From Selaginella moellendorffii (lineage: Eukaryota > Streptophyta > Lycopodiopsida > Selaginellales > Selaginellaceae): a stretch of DNA of 64,000 bases. Each line of letters begins with the position of its first letter. Position 1 is the first letter of the stretch. A program made the position numbers and the translations under genes. Below the pieces are notes generated by a model. The model did not search any database, was not told the DNA's origin, and saw only the letters and a program-made list of their open reading frames with translations. Below are positions 9,816-20,377 of this stretch, in pieces. The DNA is taken from NCBI RefSeq assembly GCF_000143415.4, contig NW_003314343.1, positions 310,813 to 374,812 of the forward strand. Reading direction: 5' to 3'.

Positions 9816-11923
9816 TTACTTGCCGCTGCCATAGCCGAGCTTGGTAGCAAGCTGCCCAAAGAGTCCTGAGTTGGGTGCTTCATTCGGATTCTCATGGGCT
9901 ATGGCGCTTTTCTCTGGCAGTGGAGACGCTTCGGCTTTGTCCTCTTTATTCTGTTCTTTGGGATGAGCTTGGTCGGGGGCTCCGATTGCCTTCTCTGATG
10001 GCTCCTCTTCCTTGACAGTGTCTTGAGCAGCGGGGATTGGATCTTCTCGAGCAGACGTTTCAACTGGTGCTGCTGTTTGATCACTCTCCTTTGACTCCGG
10101 GACTTGTGATTTCTCTGGAGCTCCTGTCAATTGATCGCTCGTCTTCTCCAGCTCTCGAGGCTTTGGCGCCGACTCCTGCGTTGGAAGTGCCTGTGGCTCT
10201 TCATCTTTGATTTCCTCGATGGTGGGTGCATCGTCGGTCCGCTCCAGTGTTTCATCCTTGGCGTCCATGAAGTTCTCCCCGTTCTTTGGTGCTTCTGGTA
10301 AACCTTTGTCACTCGCATCCACAAATCCAATGTCCCGCTGCGAGGAGCTATCTTCCACTTTGCTGCCGATCTCGTCTTTCTCAGCTGGAGATTTTTCCAC
10401 TTTGCTGCCGCTCTCGTCTTTCTCAACTGAAGATTCTTCCACTTTGCTGCTGCTAATTTCCTCCGGGCCTCTCTCGGCTTGCGCTCCCTCACCTTTGCTG
10501 GACTCGCTCTCCTTGGTCGCATTGATAGAAGTCTCATCGTCGAGCTTTGTCTCCGCGGATTGCTGTTCCAAGCCGGATGATTCCTTCAAAGCCTCGTCAA
10601 CCTTTGAGTCGCCCAGATGCTCATCGGCGGCTGGTGCTTTCTCGCCAGCCACTGTATCGTCGAGAGGCGCTGCTTTTTCCTGCTCTTGACCCATCGGATC
10701 GTCAAGAATCTGCTCGTCTCCGTGCGTTGGAGCACTCCGATCGTCAGCCACCTTTGGGTCGATCTCACCACCCTCTTGTTTCTCGCCTGAAGTTTGATGC
10801 TCGCTCGGAAGCTCGCGCGGCTCAGCAGAGATCTCGTCAGTGCCTTTCTCGCCCTCAAACTTTGGAGGCTGATCGATCTCCTTTGTGTCAAGTTCTCGGC
10901 TGACAACATTCTCATCACCTTCCGTTGGCTGCTGTAAGAAAAGAGCAAGATCACTACTCATTCAACGAAAACTCATCAGTTCTTACCTTGGCAGCATCGT
11001 TTCCCTGATCAACTTTAGCTTGCTCCAAGGACTCCTCCCCTTGAGCACTTGAGGAAGACTTAATGTCGGGTTCTCCAGTGTAAACATTGCTGGAAGACAG
11101 TTCTTCCACTTGTTCGGGAGTGACTTGCACCCCCTTGTCGGACGTAAAAATGCTCCCATCTTTCCTCTCATCGTCACGAGTTTCGGAAGTTTGTGGAGTC
11201 GGTTCTTGAGTCTGTGACTCCGCGGGGGCCTTCTCATCGAGATCACCATCTTTGTCCTTGTAATTGTAGTTCGTGGGGACTGCTTGGAGCGCGTCCGATG
11301 GTTCTTGATGCTCCGCGATGGCTTGAGAAGGCAACCCCTCGGTTAGACCATCCGATTTCCTAAATTCAAAGCTATCATCATTGTCTGATAAGAAAAAACA
11401 TCCATCTTTAGTCGGACTGATACAGAAAAAACCCTCGAATTCCATACCTTTCTTTTCCTTTTGCTGGATCAAAGCATACTCATCCAATGGCACATTCAAA
11501 TCCTGCAAGAATCACGATCCGAATTGATACTTTTGTCGAATTATTATCGAATTTGCTTACTCTCGAGTCGGGCTGGCTGGAAGGAGCCTGAGCCTCGGTG
11601 CTCAGCTCTTCCTCTTCCTCAACCTCACCCTCTTCACCAGGAATAGAATCATCGATAATCTCTTGCTTAGTGCCGTCCTCACCACCGCCGCTATGACTCT
11701 TGGGCTTGAGCTTGCTCCCGAGTTTCTTGACCTTGTCCTTGGCCTTCTGGAGCACGGATTTCTTCTCCGGAGTTGTGCCACTGCCGCCCTCCACAACCTG
11801 TGCCTCATCCTTGACGTGATCTATCGAAGTTTCGATCGAGAATCAAGCGTTTAGTCTTCAAGAATGCGATGCTAGAAAAGAAACACTCTGATATATAGTA
11901 CCTGGGTGGTGCTCTTGAGCCAT
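9816..11923 (-). CDS. RD29/LTI65/CAP160-like acidic stress protein
   Basis: Five exons (11923-11902, 11820-11561, 11502-11448, 11384-10987, 10931-9816) join to 616 residues. Residues 20-45 carry a basic helix-like block, SVLQKAKDKVKKLGSKLKPK, matching the N-terminus of RD29A/LTI78 and RD29B/LTI65. The rest is highly hydrophilic, rich in Glu, Lys, Asp, Ser and Pro, with no predicted fold. The C-terminus ends FGQLATKLGYGSGK, resembling the KLGYG motif of CAP160/LTI65 proteins. Near the middle, imperfect units of 13-14 residues (KVEESSVEKDESGS, then KVEKSPAEKDEIGS, then a KVEDSS unit) form a short tandem array. RD29-type proteins accumulate under drought, cold or ABA; the biochemical role is unclear. 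The promoter has ABA-type elements (see 12011-12102). Confidence 0.8.
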
Positions 11924-12010
11924 GCTTTATCTTGTAGTGAATAGACTATCCCCGACTGCGTTCTCGCAAATCAAGCAAAGTGTTCTGAGCTCCACACCAA
12001 TCGCCAGAAG

Positions 12011-12102
12011 GTTTATAAAGCGGCCGGATCGGACGGACGAGGGGAGACGTGGCGGCATCCAGCGGCGCGGGCCATGTGGGTCCGTCTCCTCTTGACACGT
12101 GT
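12011..12102 (-). promoter_or_regulatory. TATA box and two ABA-response-like elements upstream of the RD29-like gene
   Basis: Read on the minus strand towards the ATG at 11923: a G-box ACACGTGT at 12095-12102, then an ABRE core GCCACGT (plus strand ACGTGGC at 12048-12054), then TTTATAAA at about 12011-12019. Paired ACGT-core elements close to a TATA box are the known arrangement of ABA-inducible RD29/LEA promoters, where AREB/ABF bZIP factors bind. ABA inducibility is inferred. The same 540-bp spacer also serves the kinesin gene on the plus strand. Confidence 0.6.
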
Positions 12103-12463
12103 TTTGCTCCTCTGGCATGGCTACCTGTCCCCCGCGAATATTTCTGCCCCGTTGGATTAGAGTAATGTATAAAATACTACGATACGATAATGTCCGTATG
12201 GAGGGTACGGAACGACCATGCTTTTTTTTAGCATGCTCGCAACGGCATCAATTTATACCCTTCCGATTTAAACGGTTCGGGTAGCCGAACCTAGTCGCAA
12301 CAGCCAGAATTTTGGCTCGGCGGGGCGGCTCGTCACCGGGGCTGGGGCATTAGGCGGGCAAAGCAATTCGAGAGAGCTCAAAGAAGGTGGAGGTAGCGAG
12401 CCCTAGGGTTGGATCGATCGATCGCCGGGACTGGCTTGTGATGCGCCGCGACGCAGCCGACTG

Positions 12464-15400
12464 ATGCGCTGCGCGATGCTCTCCTCGGCAATGCACGGCG
12501 GCAATGCGGCCGGATCGGCGGAGGCGTCGCGGGCGAGCGATGAGCACGACAGGAATTTGACGGTGGTGGAAGTGGCCGCGGGGAGGGTGAGCGATGTGCA
12601 TATGGCGTCCAGGAAGGCCGAGGAAGCAGGTATGGATTCCAAGGTTTTGGGCCGAGCCTAAATTTTTGTCTCAGCTACAAGAAGGTTTCAAGCGGCTTCT
12701 TGGATCAACAAAATTGTTGGGTGCTCCAAAATACCATCGGAGCCATCGGAGGATGAGCTGCGGCTGTGCCTCCGGAATGGAGCGCTGCTCTGCCGTCTCA
12801 TGAACAGGATCGAGCCCGGTTCCGTCTCAAAGGTTGGTTGCTTTGGTTTTGATGCATTCGTCAGAGTGACTGACTTGCATTTCTGCCGGATGTATCGGAA
12901 CAGGTTGTGGAGACTACCTCATCTGATGGGAGTTTATCGGCATTTCAATGCTTCGAGAACTTGAGGAACTTTCTGGTCGCGTCGCAAGAGATGAGGCTTC
13001 CTACATTCGAAAGCTCGGATTTGGAACAGGTATATCCAATGTTTTGACACCGCATGTTGGAAGTACCACTGACTGACCACTTGCATTTCACTATCAGGCT
13101 ACAGGATCCATGACAAAAGTTGTGGATTGTATACTAGCACTAAAGTCTTACAACGAGTGGAAGCAGACGGGGGCGCTGGGCTCCTGGAAGTACGCTGGAT
13201 CTCTGCGGTCACCGTTGCGAGGGAATGTCTATCCGAGAGGATATGGAAGACCTGGAGGCGCTGAAAATACTTTCAAGAAAAACTCGAGGAAGAGACTCCT
13301 TCCACCTGACAATTATGTCGAAGCTGAAGACCAACCTGTAGCTTCTGGAACGCAAACAGATGAACCTCAAGTGGTAAGAAACTCCTTCCGTGACAGCTCT
13401 TAATGTTATGCATTTGCAACTTAGCCTGATGATGCGAAGGTTAGGGAGGACTTCCAGCAACCTCCGGGAGTACACGTTACAGATGTGAGTTGTCGCCTTT
13501 TCTTCTTTGAACCAACATTCTGTTCTACCTGCTTCAGGGAAAATATTTAAAGAGCAAGAAACTGGACCAAATGCTCGTGGAGGCGCGAATCGAAATTAAG
13601 GTGAGTGAAACCAGCTATAGTTCTGGATGCAGACATTCAATCTATATCCTCTTCTGTTCATGTAGAGCTTAAGATCCGCACTTGAAATCGTCAAGGGCGA
13701 CGCCAATGCGATGCAGAAAATGTGGAAAACCGACGTGAATTGCTTGGGTAAAACATGTTCTTGAAATTGACCAGTATCTAACATTCATTACGTACTGCTC
13801 AGAAAACCAAGTCCTCGGGTTAGCTGCTGATGCCGCTGGATATCGTAAAGCGCTTGCTGAGAATCGAAAGCTGTACAACGAAGTTCAAGATCTCAAAGGT
13901 ACAGAATTTCTACATCAATGGCTTCTAACGTTTTTAAGTTTGCGCAGGGAACATACGAGTGTATTGCAGAGTAAGGCCATCGTCAGACCCTGTAGGATCT
14001 GTCGAATTTATTGGTGAGAATGGGGAAATTATGATTGCTAATAAGGAGTTACGCAAGTCGTTTTGCTTTAACCGGATTTTTGGTCCTCGTGCAACTCAAG
14101 GTTCGTTCTGCACATGGTATGCACTTCATTTGCTCACCCTGTTGGCATTTACAGAGTCTGTGTACCTTGATACTCAACCTCTCATTCGATCGGTACTTGA
14201 CGGCTACAATGTTTGCATCTTTGCTTATGGTCAAACTGGATCCGGAAAAACATACACGATGGTTCGTTTCTGATAAGTATTTTCTTCTTGTGACTTGTCC
14301 TTTGTGATGCAGAGTGGTCCTGATAATCTAACAGAAGAAACATGGGGTGTAAATTATCGAGCCCTCCATGACTTGTTCAAAATTACTACCGACCGCAAGA
14401 ACCTGTTTCAATATGAGATCGTGGTTCAATTTCTGGAGATCTACAATGAACATTTGAGGGATTTGCTCACTGGAGATTCTGGAAACAAAAAATATCCTTT
14501 GGTGTCCTGGTCCTGACTTTTACTGATAGCTTTCCTTGACTTTCTTACGCTGGAAATTCGAAATTGTTCGCAGAAGAATGGCATTAACGTCCCCGACGCG
14601 ACCATGATGCCAGTGAATTCGACCGCGGATGTCTTGCAGTTGATGAAGCTTGGCCAGAAGAATCGTTCTGTTGGTTCAACAGCTATGAACGAAAGAAGCA
14701 GCCGCTCTCACAGGTGCGTCAATGTGCAATCCCGTTTCCATTTTACAAATTCCGGCTTTTCTTTTAGTGTATTGACGGTACATGTCCGAGGCAAAGACCT
14801 GAAGACTGGTGCTGTTCTACATGGGTCTCTTCATCTCGTAGATCTTGCTGGGAGTGAAAGAGTTGATAAATCTGAAGCCACTGGAGAACGCCTCAAAGAA
14901 GCTCAGTATATCAACAAGTCCCTTGCAGCTCTGGGAGACGTGATCGCAGCGTTGAGTGTGAAAAGCTCGCACGTGCCTTACAGGAATAGCAAGCTGACTC
15001 AACTTCTTCAAGATTCCTTAGGTACTTCCAATTCCAAAGGCTCTTTCGACTGACATTGTTGTGTTTTCTGTCAGGTGGCCAGGCAAAAGCTCTAATGTTT
15101 GTACATATGAGCCCAGACAGTGAGTCCTTTAGCGAGACGCTGAGCACGCTCAAGTTCGCTGAGAGAGTGGCCACTGTAGAACTTGGAGCGGCACGAACTA
15201 ACCGAGAGAGTGGTGAAGTACGGGATTTGAAAGATCAGGTACGTTATGCATGTTCCTGGGTGTCACCCGTAACACAACCATTTCTCCAGGTAATGGCATT
15301 GAAAGAGGCGATGGCCAAGAAGGACGCAGAGATAGAAAAGCTAAAGCTTGGTCTAATACCGAAGACAAGGATAAAAGGCACGCCACTCAGAGGCTTGCTG

Positions 15401-16150
15401 GCACCGGAAGCTACCATGTCAGCAGAATGGCACCTTACAACAGAGGACAGTTCACACTCGTCGTCTACAAGCCCGGACGAAGAGGTCTTTGAGTCGTGTT
15501 TGAGCACCGATAGCGGGAAAGACGAAGCGAGCTGTCCGGAGTTACTATTCTCGTCGTCTCCGAGTAGGCCTACTCCCAAACGAATTTTGCAGGAGAAGGT
15601 TCTCAACGCAAAGGCAGTCGTCACGACTTCATTTTCAGGGAAGCCAAGACTCAAGCCTACAGAACTGACCGCGAGTCAGAAACTCTTGAGAAAGAGCGCT
15701 TATTTAAGAGGTTCTTCTTACTTGGATCAGAATTTGGACACAGGTGGCAGATCTCCCGCTAGCATCAGGAAACCGCAACCTGGACCTCAGTGGAGGTTTG
15801 TACTCTCATTTCCAGTTACTGTTCCTGGTCGGCTGCTAATATTATATGCTTTCTTCAGGACGCCTTTACAACCACCTAAGCTCAAGGCGTCTGATCCACG
15901 GCTCTCCTGTGGCGACCAGTTCGCTTCGTCCCGTCGATACTCAAATGTTGGCGTGCCCGCTGATTGCTCGAGCGTGAAACGGTCTTCACTGGGATCGAAG
16001 GAATCCTCTCAGTCAGGTGCGCCTTTAGTCACTCTTTGATCTCTAATCCCCACCCCCCTCTACTTTGATGCAGGCGAGGGAAGCAAGCCAGCATTTGCTC
16101 GCCATCTTTTTGCAAATCCAACATCCAAGCCAACCAAAAGGTGGATATAA
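12464..16150 (+). CDS. Kinesin-14 with N-terminal calponin-homology domain (KCH type)
   Basis: Seventeen exons join in frame to about 924 residues. Exons 2-4 give the CH domain ([68 protein letters not shown]), which binds actin in this family. Coiled-coil-prone exons 5-8 follow. The motor spans about residues 343-678, with [10 protein letters not shown] at its start, P-loop GQTGSGKT, switch I NERSSRSH and switch II DLAGSE. A motor placed after the CH and coil region is the minus-end-directed kinesin-14 layout. The tail (exons 15-17) is Ser/Pro rich and ends in a basic segment. KCH proteins link microtubules to actin in land plants. At 14502-14573 the normal acceptor before a conserved LEIRN block is missing, so the exon 11/12 join is uncertain (see findings). 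Confidence 0.9.
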
Positions 16151-17433
16151 CTTCTCGTTTTTTTTAACCTTGTCTAGAGCGCCTAGACACAGTCAAAATT
16201 TTCAGGCTTCTGACGTAGAGCTCACTCTATGAAATGCTCATCTTGTTGTACAGTTGATGCTTGATCCTGATGCTGATTGACCCCTGCGTACGTAACAAAC
16301 CCGGCATTAGCTGGAGGGCAGTGCCAAGAAAGACGAGAGAAAACGGATCCTCGGTTGGTTTTTGCTCGACTTTTCTTTCCTTGGTTGGCGAATTGTTCGT
16401 TCTAACTCGTCGTGATGGTGGTGGTACCACAGGCATCCACATCCAGTTCATCCCAGCAGCGAAATTTTGCGTCGTGGCGCTTGATCGACGAGCTGCTTGC
16501 TTGTAGAGTAATTGTCCCCGCTCGAGAATGTAATCTATGCGGCAGCCACCGAGTTGTCTCACCTACAAACTTGGAGAGAAAGTTCCAAAGATCGGTTTTC
16601 TTTTGCAGAGAGAATGGGCCAGGCCAAAAGATTGGATAGAACTTTAACAGAAGTGGGCGATGCGATAATAGAGCTACGAACGCATCCAGGAGGTTCGCAA
16701 AATGATGATAGTTGAAACTTCGCGGGAATGCTGACGTGGGAATATTTGATGCCACGTCGCCTTGGAACTCCTTGTGTGAAGATTGCACAACTATGGAGGA
16801 ATCAATAATGGTTGTGGAATATTTGAACCATATGATTATGATACATTGAAAAATAATAGATGTATAGTTTTGGCTGTAGAGATGGCAAAGGTGTATGTGC
16901 GAGCCATGTGTCCTTCCAGTGCCGCAAGGGCCACACATTCCACGCCAGAAAGCACACTCACTGGCCACTCCATTCCGCGGCGGAATGGAATGCGACCGGT
17001 ATAGAATCCCCCGCTCTCCCGCGACTGAGAGAGAGAGAGAGCAAAGAGAATAGAATAGTGTCCCCCCTTGGTGTCCTCCACGCATCATTGAGAAGATAGA
17101 ATCCGTTCTGCTCTCCACTTTGTGTCTCGAGATTCGAGAGCGATGATTTTGTTCGCTGCGCTGCGCTTGCTCCTCCGCCTATAAATGTTGTGAGCTGCCT
17201 TTGTCTACGCTACGCCTCTTGAGTTGCGCCTTCGTTCTTCCAGTCAGCCTTGTTGTTGTTCGTCCTTCCCTGTAACGTCTCTAGTCGCTTTCTCGGGCTT
17301 TTCTCCGCACAGGGTATCTTTGTCACGACTCCACTCGCGAGAAAGTTTTTGCTTGCTTGCCTGCTGTGAGCGACTTCGAGAGAGCCGAGAGCTCGTTGGT
17401 GTTGATCTTCCCACCAGCAGACTTTGAAGCTTC
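16151..17433. other. Intergenic region between the kinesin and JINGUBANG-like genes
   Basis: A 1.28-kb spacer. The 3' half probably contains the promoter and 5' leader of the WD40 gene: a TATA box, TATAAAT, at about 17180-17186 and a (GA)n run at 17026-17041. A minus-strand frame at 16402-17118 is open for 238 codons, but it has no recognisable domain and crosses the TATA box, so I treat it as chance. Nothing else is seen. Confidence 0.5.
17178..17188 (+). promoter_or_regulatory. TATA box of the JINGUBANG-like gene
   Basis: The sequence cctataaatg lies about 250 bp before the first ATG of the WD40 gene. It is a good plant TATA consensus in the only GC-rich, CT-leader-like stretch upstream of that gene. 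The transcription start about 30 bp downstream is inferred. Confidence 0.5.
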
Positions 17434-19020
17434 ATGGGATTCTCACCCGCACGAATCTCATCCGTCTCACACGCCACCATGGGAATTCTCCTCCCACATC
17501 TGCCAAAGGAATCGCTTACTGAGACTCGAGTCACGAGCATTTCCTCCATACCTGAGGCAGCCGCTTTAAAGGCTAACGATCTGTCGTCCACCGCCGCTTG
17601 TGAGGCCATGATGGTAAGCTCCAAGTCTCCGCTTCGTCGGTCCGCCGGTATGGATTTAGAATTAGTTCTCCAGTTCGATGCCGTGCTTTTGCCTAGCAGC
17701 GATAGCGATAATGCCTTCTCCAGCACTAGTAGAAGCAGCAGCAACTTGTCCGACTCCACCTCTTGCTCGGACAACGAATCTCTCTGCTCCTACCGTTGCC
17801 TCAGGAGCTTCAACCAGGAGAGCCATGCAGTCTTTTCACTCGGCCTTGTTCACGATGGCGGAGTCATCTGCGGCGGCCTGGGAAACAACCAGATCTCAGT
17901 GTGGAGACACTCGGATGCCACTCACCTTCTCACGTTGAGAAGCAAGCTTCACGCCGGTGCTGTCAAGTCGCTGCTTGTGGCTGGCGACAAGCTCTTCAGC
18001 GCTCACCAGGACAAGAAGATCCGGGTGTGGCGGCTTTCCAAATCCAACCACACGCAGCACACTCTCGTCGCGACGCTTCCAACTCTCAAGGACCTAGTAG
18101 CAGAATCGACGTCATCAAGGTTCTCGAGCAAAAAGAACAAGGCCGCAAGATCAGTCCAACATACCGACGTAGTGTCCGCGCTAGCTCTCGGCGACGGCGT
18201 CGTGTACTCGGCCTCCTGGGACAAGACTGTCAAGGTTTGGAGGCTGTCCGATCTCAAATGCATCGAGTCGTTCGTGGCTCACGACGATGCAGTCAAAGCT
18301 CTGGTGGCAAAAGCGGGATTTCTCTACACAGCCTCTGCAGACTCAAAGATCAAGATCTGGAAAAGAGAAGCGAGCGACAAGAAAAGTAGTAAAACTTACC
18401 ACAGGCACTTGTTGGCCAGAGTTCTTGAGCGTCCAGGCAATTGCTCCAGCGCAGTGAATGCATTGGCACTGGGTGGCGATGGAGGAGATGACAAGGTTCT
18501 CTACGGCGGATCCAGCGACTCATCCATCTCCGTGTGGGAATTAAATCCCGACATGGAAGCCGTGAGCTTGAGTGGCCTTCTCAGCGGCCACACACAAGCA
18601 GTAGCTTGCCTGGCAACACTCCGCGATCTCCTGTGTAGTGGCTCTGCCGATAAAACCATAAGATTGTGGAGAAGAGAGCGAAAGCAAGGATACTCACCAT
18701 CGCATATTTCCCTGTCCGTTGTCCAAGGCCACACCGGCCCCGTCAAATCGATCGTGCTCGCCCCCGACAGGATCGGCCTGTGTAGCATCACCAGTGGAAG
18801 CCTCGACGGCCAGGCCAAAATGTGGAGAGTCTATCCCTGCCAGGAGCGAGACGAAGAAGAGGAAGAATCTCCCCAGTCAGAGCGCTTCTACTTCAATAGC
18901 AGCGATCCACTCACCGCGAGAAGCGAGGCGCAGCAGTGGAAGCTCAGCACGATCAAGCACGCCCTAGACGAAGGCGGCCACTTCTTCCGCCTTGCATTTG
19001 ATACTCTCCAATGCTCATAG
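17434..19020 (+). CDS. WD40-repeat protein, JINGUBANG-like
   Basis: A single-exon frame of up to 528 residues. A second in-frame ATG at 17479 has a stronger context (gccaccATGG) and may be the true start, giving 513 residues. Seven WD-type repeats are visible: FSLGLVHDGGVICGG...ISVW, VKSLLVAGDKLFSAHQDKKIRVW, VSALALGDGVVYSASWDKTVKVW, VKALVAKAGFLYTASADSKIKIW, VNALALGGDG...SSISVW, VACLATLRDLLCSGSADKTIRLW and VKSIVLAP...DGQAKMW. The SAHQDKKIRVW and ATLPTLKD segments match the plant family of JINGUBANG, a negative regulator of pollen germination in Arabidopsis; that role cannot apply directly to a plant without pollen. Its last ~170 bp are duplicated at 36.02-36.19 kb. Confidence 0.87.
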   Translation: MGFSPARISSVSHATMGILLPHLPKESLTETRVTSISSIPEAAALKANDLSSTAACEAMMVSSKSPLRRSAGMDLELVLQFDAVLLPSSDSDNAFSSTSRSSSNLSDSTSCSDNESLCSYRCLRSFNQESHAVFSLGLVHDGGVICGGLGNNQISVWRHSDATHLLTLRSKLHAGAVKSLLVAGDKLFSAHQDKKIRVWRLSKSNHTQHTLVATLPTLKDLVAESTSSRFSSKKNKAARSVQHTDVVSALALGDGVVYSASWDKTVKVWRLSDLKCIESFVAHDDAVKALVAKAGFLYTASADSKIKIWKREASDKKSSKTYHRHLLARVLERPGNCSSAVNALALGGDGGDDKVLYGGSSDSSISVWELNPDMEAVSLSGLLSGHTQAVACLATLRDLLCSGSADKTIRLWRRERKQGYSPSHISLSVVQGHTGPVKSIVLAPDRIGLCSITSGSLDGQAKMWRVYPCQERDEEEEESPQSERFYFNSSDPLTARSEAQQWKLSTIKHALDEGGHFFRLAFDTLQCS

Positions 19021-19149
19021 CCAAGAACCCTAGTTTTTTTAAATTCTAGGGTTCTTCCTTCTTTAATGCAAGTGTATACTACAGATCATCTCCTGAAAGC
19101 CCTTCTTCTTCTTCTTCTAAACTTTTAAAACTCTTTTCTCCTGTGATTC

Positions 19150-20318
19150 CTAGGCTGCAACTCTTGTAGATAATCAGCTCATCGTTGCAAAGCTTTCCAA
19201 CATCAAGGGAAAGAAAAGACGTGGCGTGGAACTTGGCAGTTCTAGTGACGATGGCGACTCTAGCAGCAGTGATGATAACAGTGATGACGAAGAAATGAGC
19301 GACAAAGCTCCCAAGCTTGCTCCTCATTCGTTTGGGACTTTGCCAAAAGCAGCCATGCTTTTTCTCAGGTTACAAACCAGGCACCCCTCCAAGTTGTTTC
19401 TCACGGTGGAAAGATTTGCTTTGGATTGGAGTTTGGCGCACCATGGATAGCTTGTGTCGTGCTTTGAACTGATTGATCGAACTTTTTCTTTTGCTAAGCC
19501 TTGCTTTTTTTTCATCCAGGCAAAGTGAATCATCTTTCTTTGTTGCTTTTATATAAACTTGATGATCAGTGGTGTCCGAGGGTGGATTCCTTTGAGCTTG
19601 CGGCTTGCTCCTCCGATGGAACGGTCAGTCTGTGGGAGTTTCCGCTGGTACATGCAAAACGGTGGTGAAAGTCCACAACACAGATGCTAACGTGATCTCT
19701 TGGAACAGGTATACGGTTCTCAAGAACAAATACTTCACTGTCACGTTCCCCAAAGTCCCAGTTTCAAACGGCACTCGCCACTGGCTGTGACGATGGCATC
19801 ATCCATGTATGGCATTTAGACTCTCTCTTGCGTTTAAATTCCATACTTCCTCCATATTTAAATTTTGCAGGATCGTCGTCCCATTTACAGTACTGCTTAC
19901 CATTCTACTGCAATAACTCCCATCGAATGGTCTGCTCATGAATGTTCCATGTTGGTGGCAACCTCTGCTGACTACCATTTAAGGTATGAATTTGTGTCTC
20001 TCTTTTCTCGGTTTAGCTCACATTCTATTGTTGTTATAAGCAGTGTGTGGGATTTGGAAGCTTTCCCAGATCAAGAAGCACAAGTGAAACAATCTCCTCA
20101 AGGTTTGCCTGAAAGCTTGATAAAAGTTTTTAGATTAATTTTTTAATATTCCAAAGAGAAGTAAATCTATCTCTTTTCTTCAGGGACAAAGCAACTTAAA
20201 AGAAGTTCACTGGCATCCATAGCTACTGGAAACAATCTTCTCAACATCTCTCAGCAATTTCAACGTTTTCAAGCCCTCCAATCTCTAGAATCTAAAGCTC
20301 TTCTAAGGCGATCTTGAG
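19150..20318 (+). pseudogene. GRWD1/RRB1-like (glutamate-rich WD40) pseudogene, copy A
   Basis: Pieces of the ribosome-biogenesis WD protein GRWD1 appear in order but in shifted frames: LVDNQLIVAKLSNI and an acidic GSSSDDGDSSSSDD stretch (about 19155-19300), ELAACSSDGTVSLWE (about 19590), DANVISWNR (about 19685), a CDDGIIHVWHLD repeat (about 19790), STAITPIEWSAHE (about 19905), SVWDLEAFPDQEAQ and QSNLKEVHWHP (about 20190), ending NFNVFKPSNL-stop near 20274. An in-frame TAG at 20220-20222 replaces a codon just after HWHP. The N-terminal half is missing, frames shift between WD repeats and introns remain, so this is an unprocessed, 5'-truncated pseudogene. Relative to copy B it lacks an exon after KAPKL. 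Confidence 0.85.
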
Positions 20319-20377
20319 TTTAAGCGGGAGGGGGCCGGTTGGAGAAGGTTTACCGTGAAGGTACTCTGCAATTGCTC

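Noticed and set aside
10127..10903. Several 100-160 codon frames on both strands within the RD29-like gene
   Set aside because: Low-complexity coding DNA creates open shadow frames. Only one frame continues through all five exons and has family motifs at both ends.
16402..17118. 238-codon minus-strand frame upstream of the WD40 gene
   Set aside because: No domain, low-complexity composition, overlaps the probable promoter and has no conserved splice structure.
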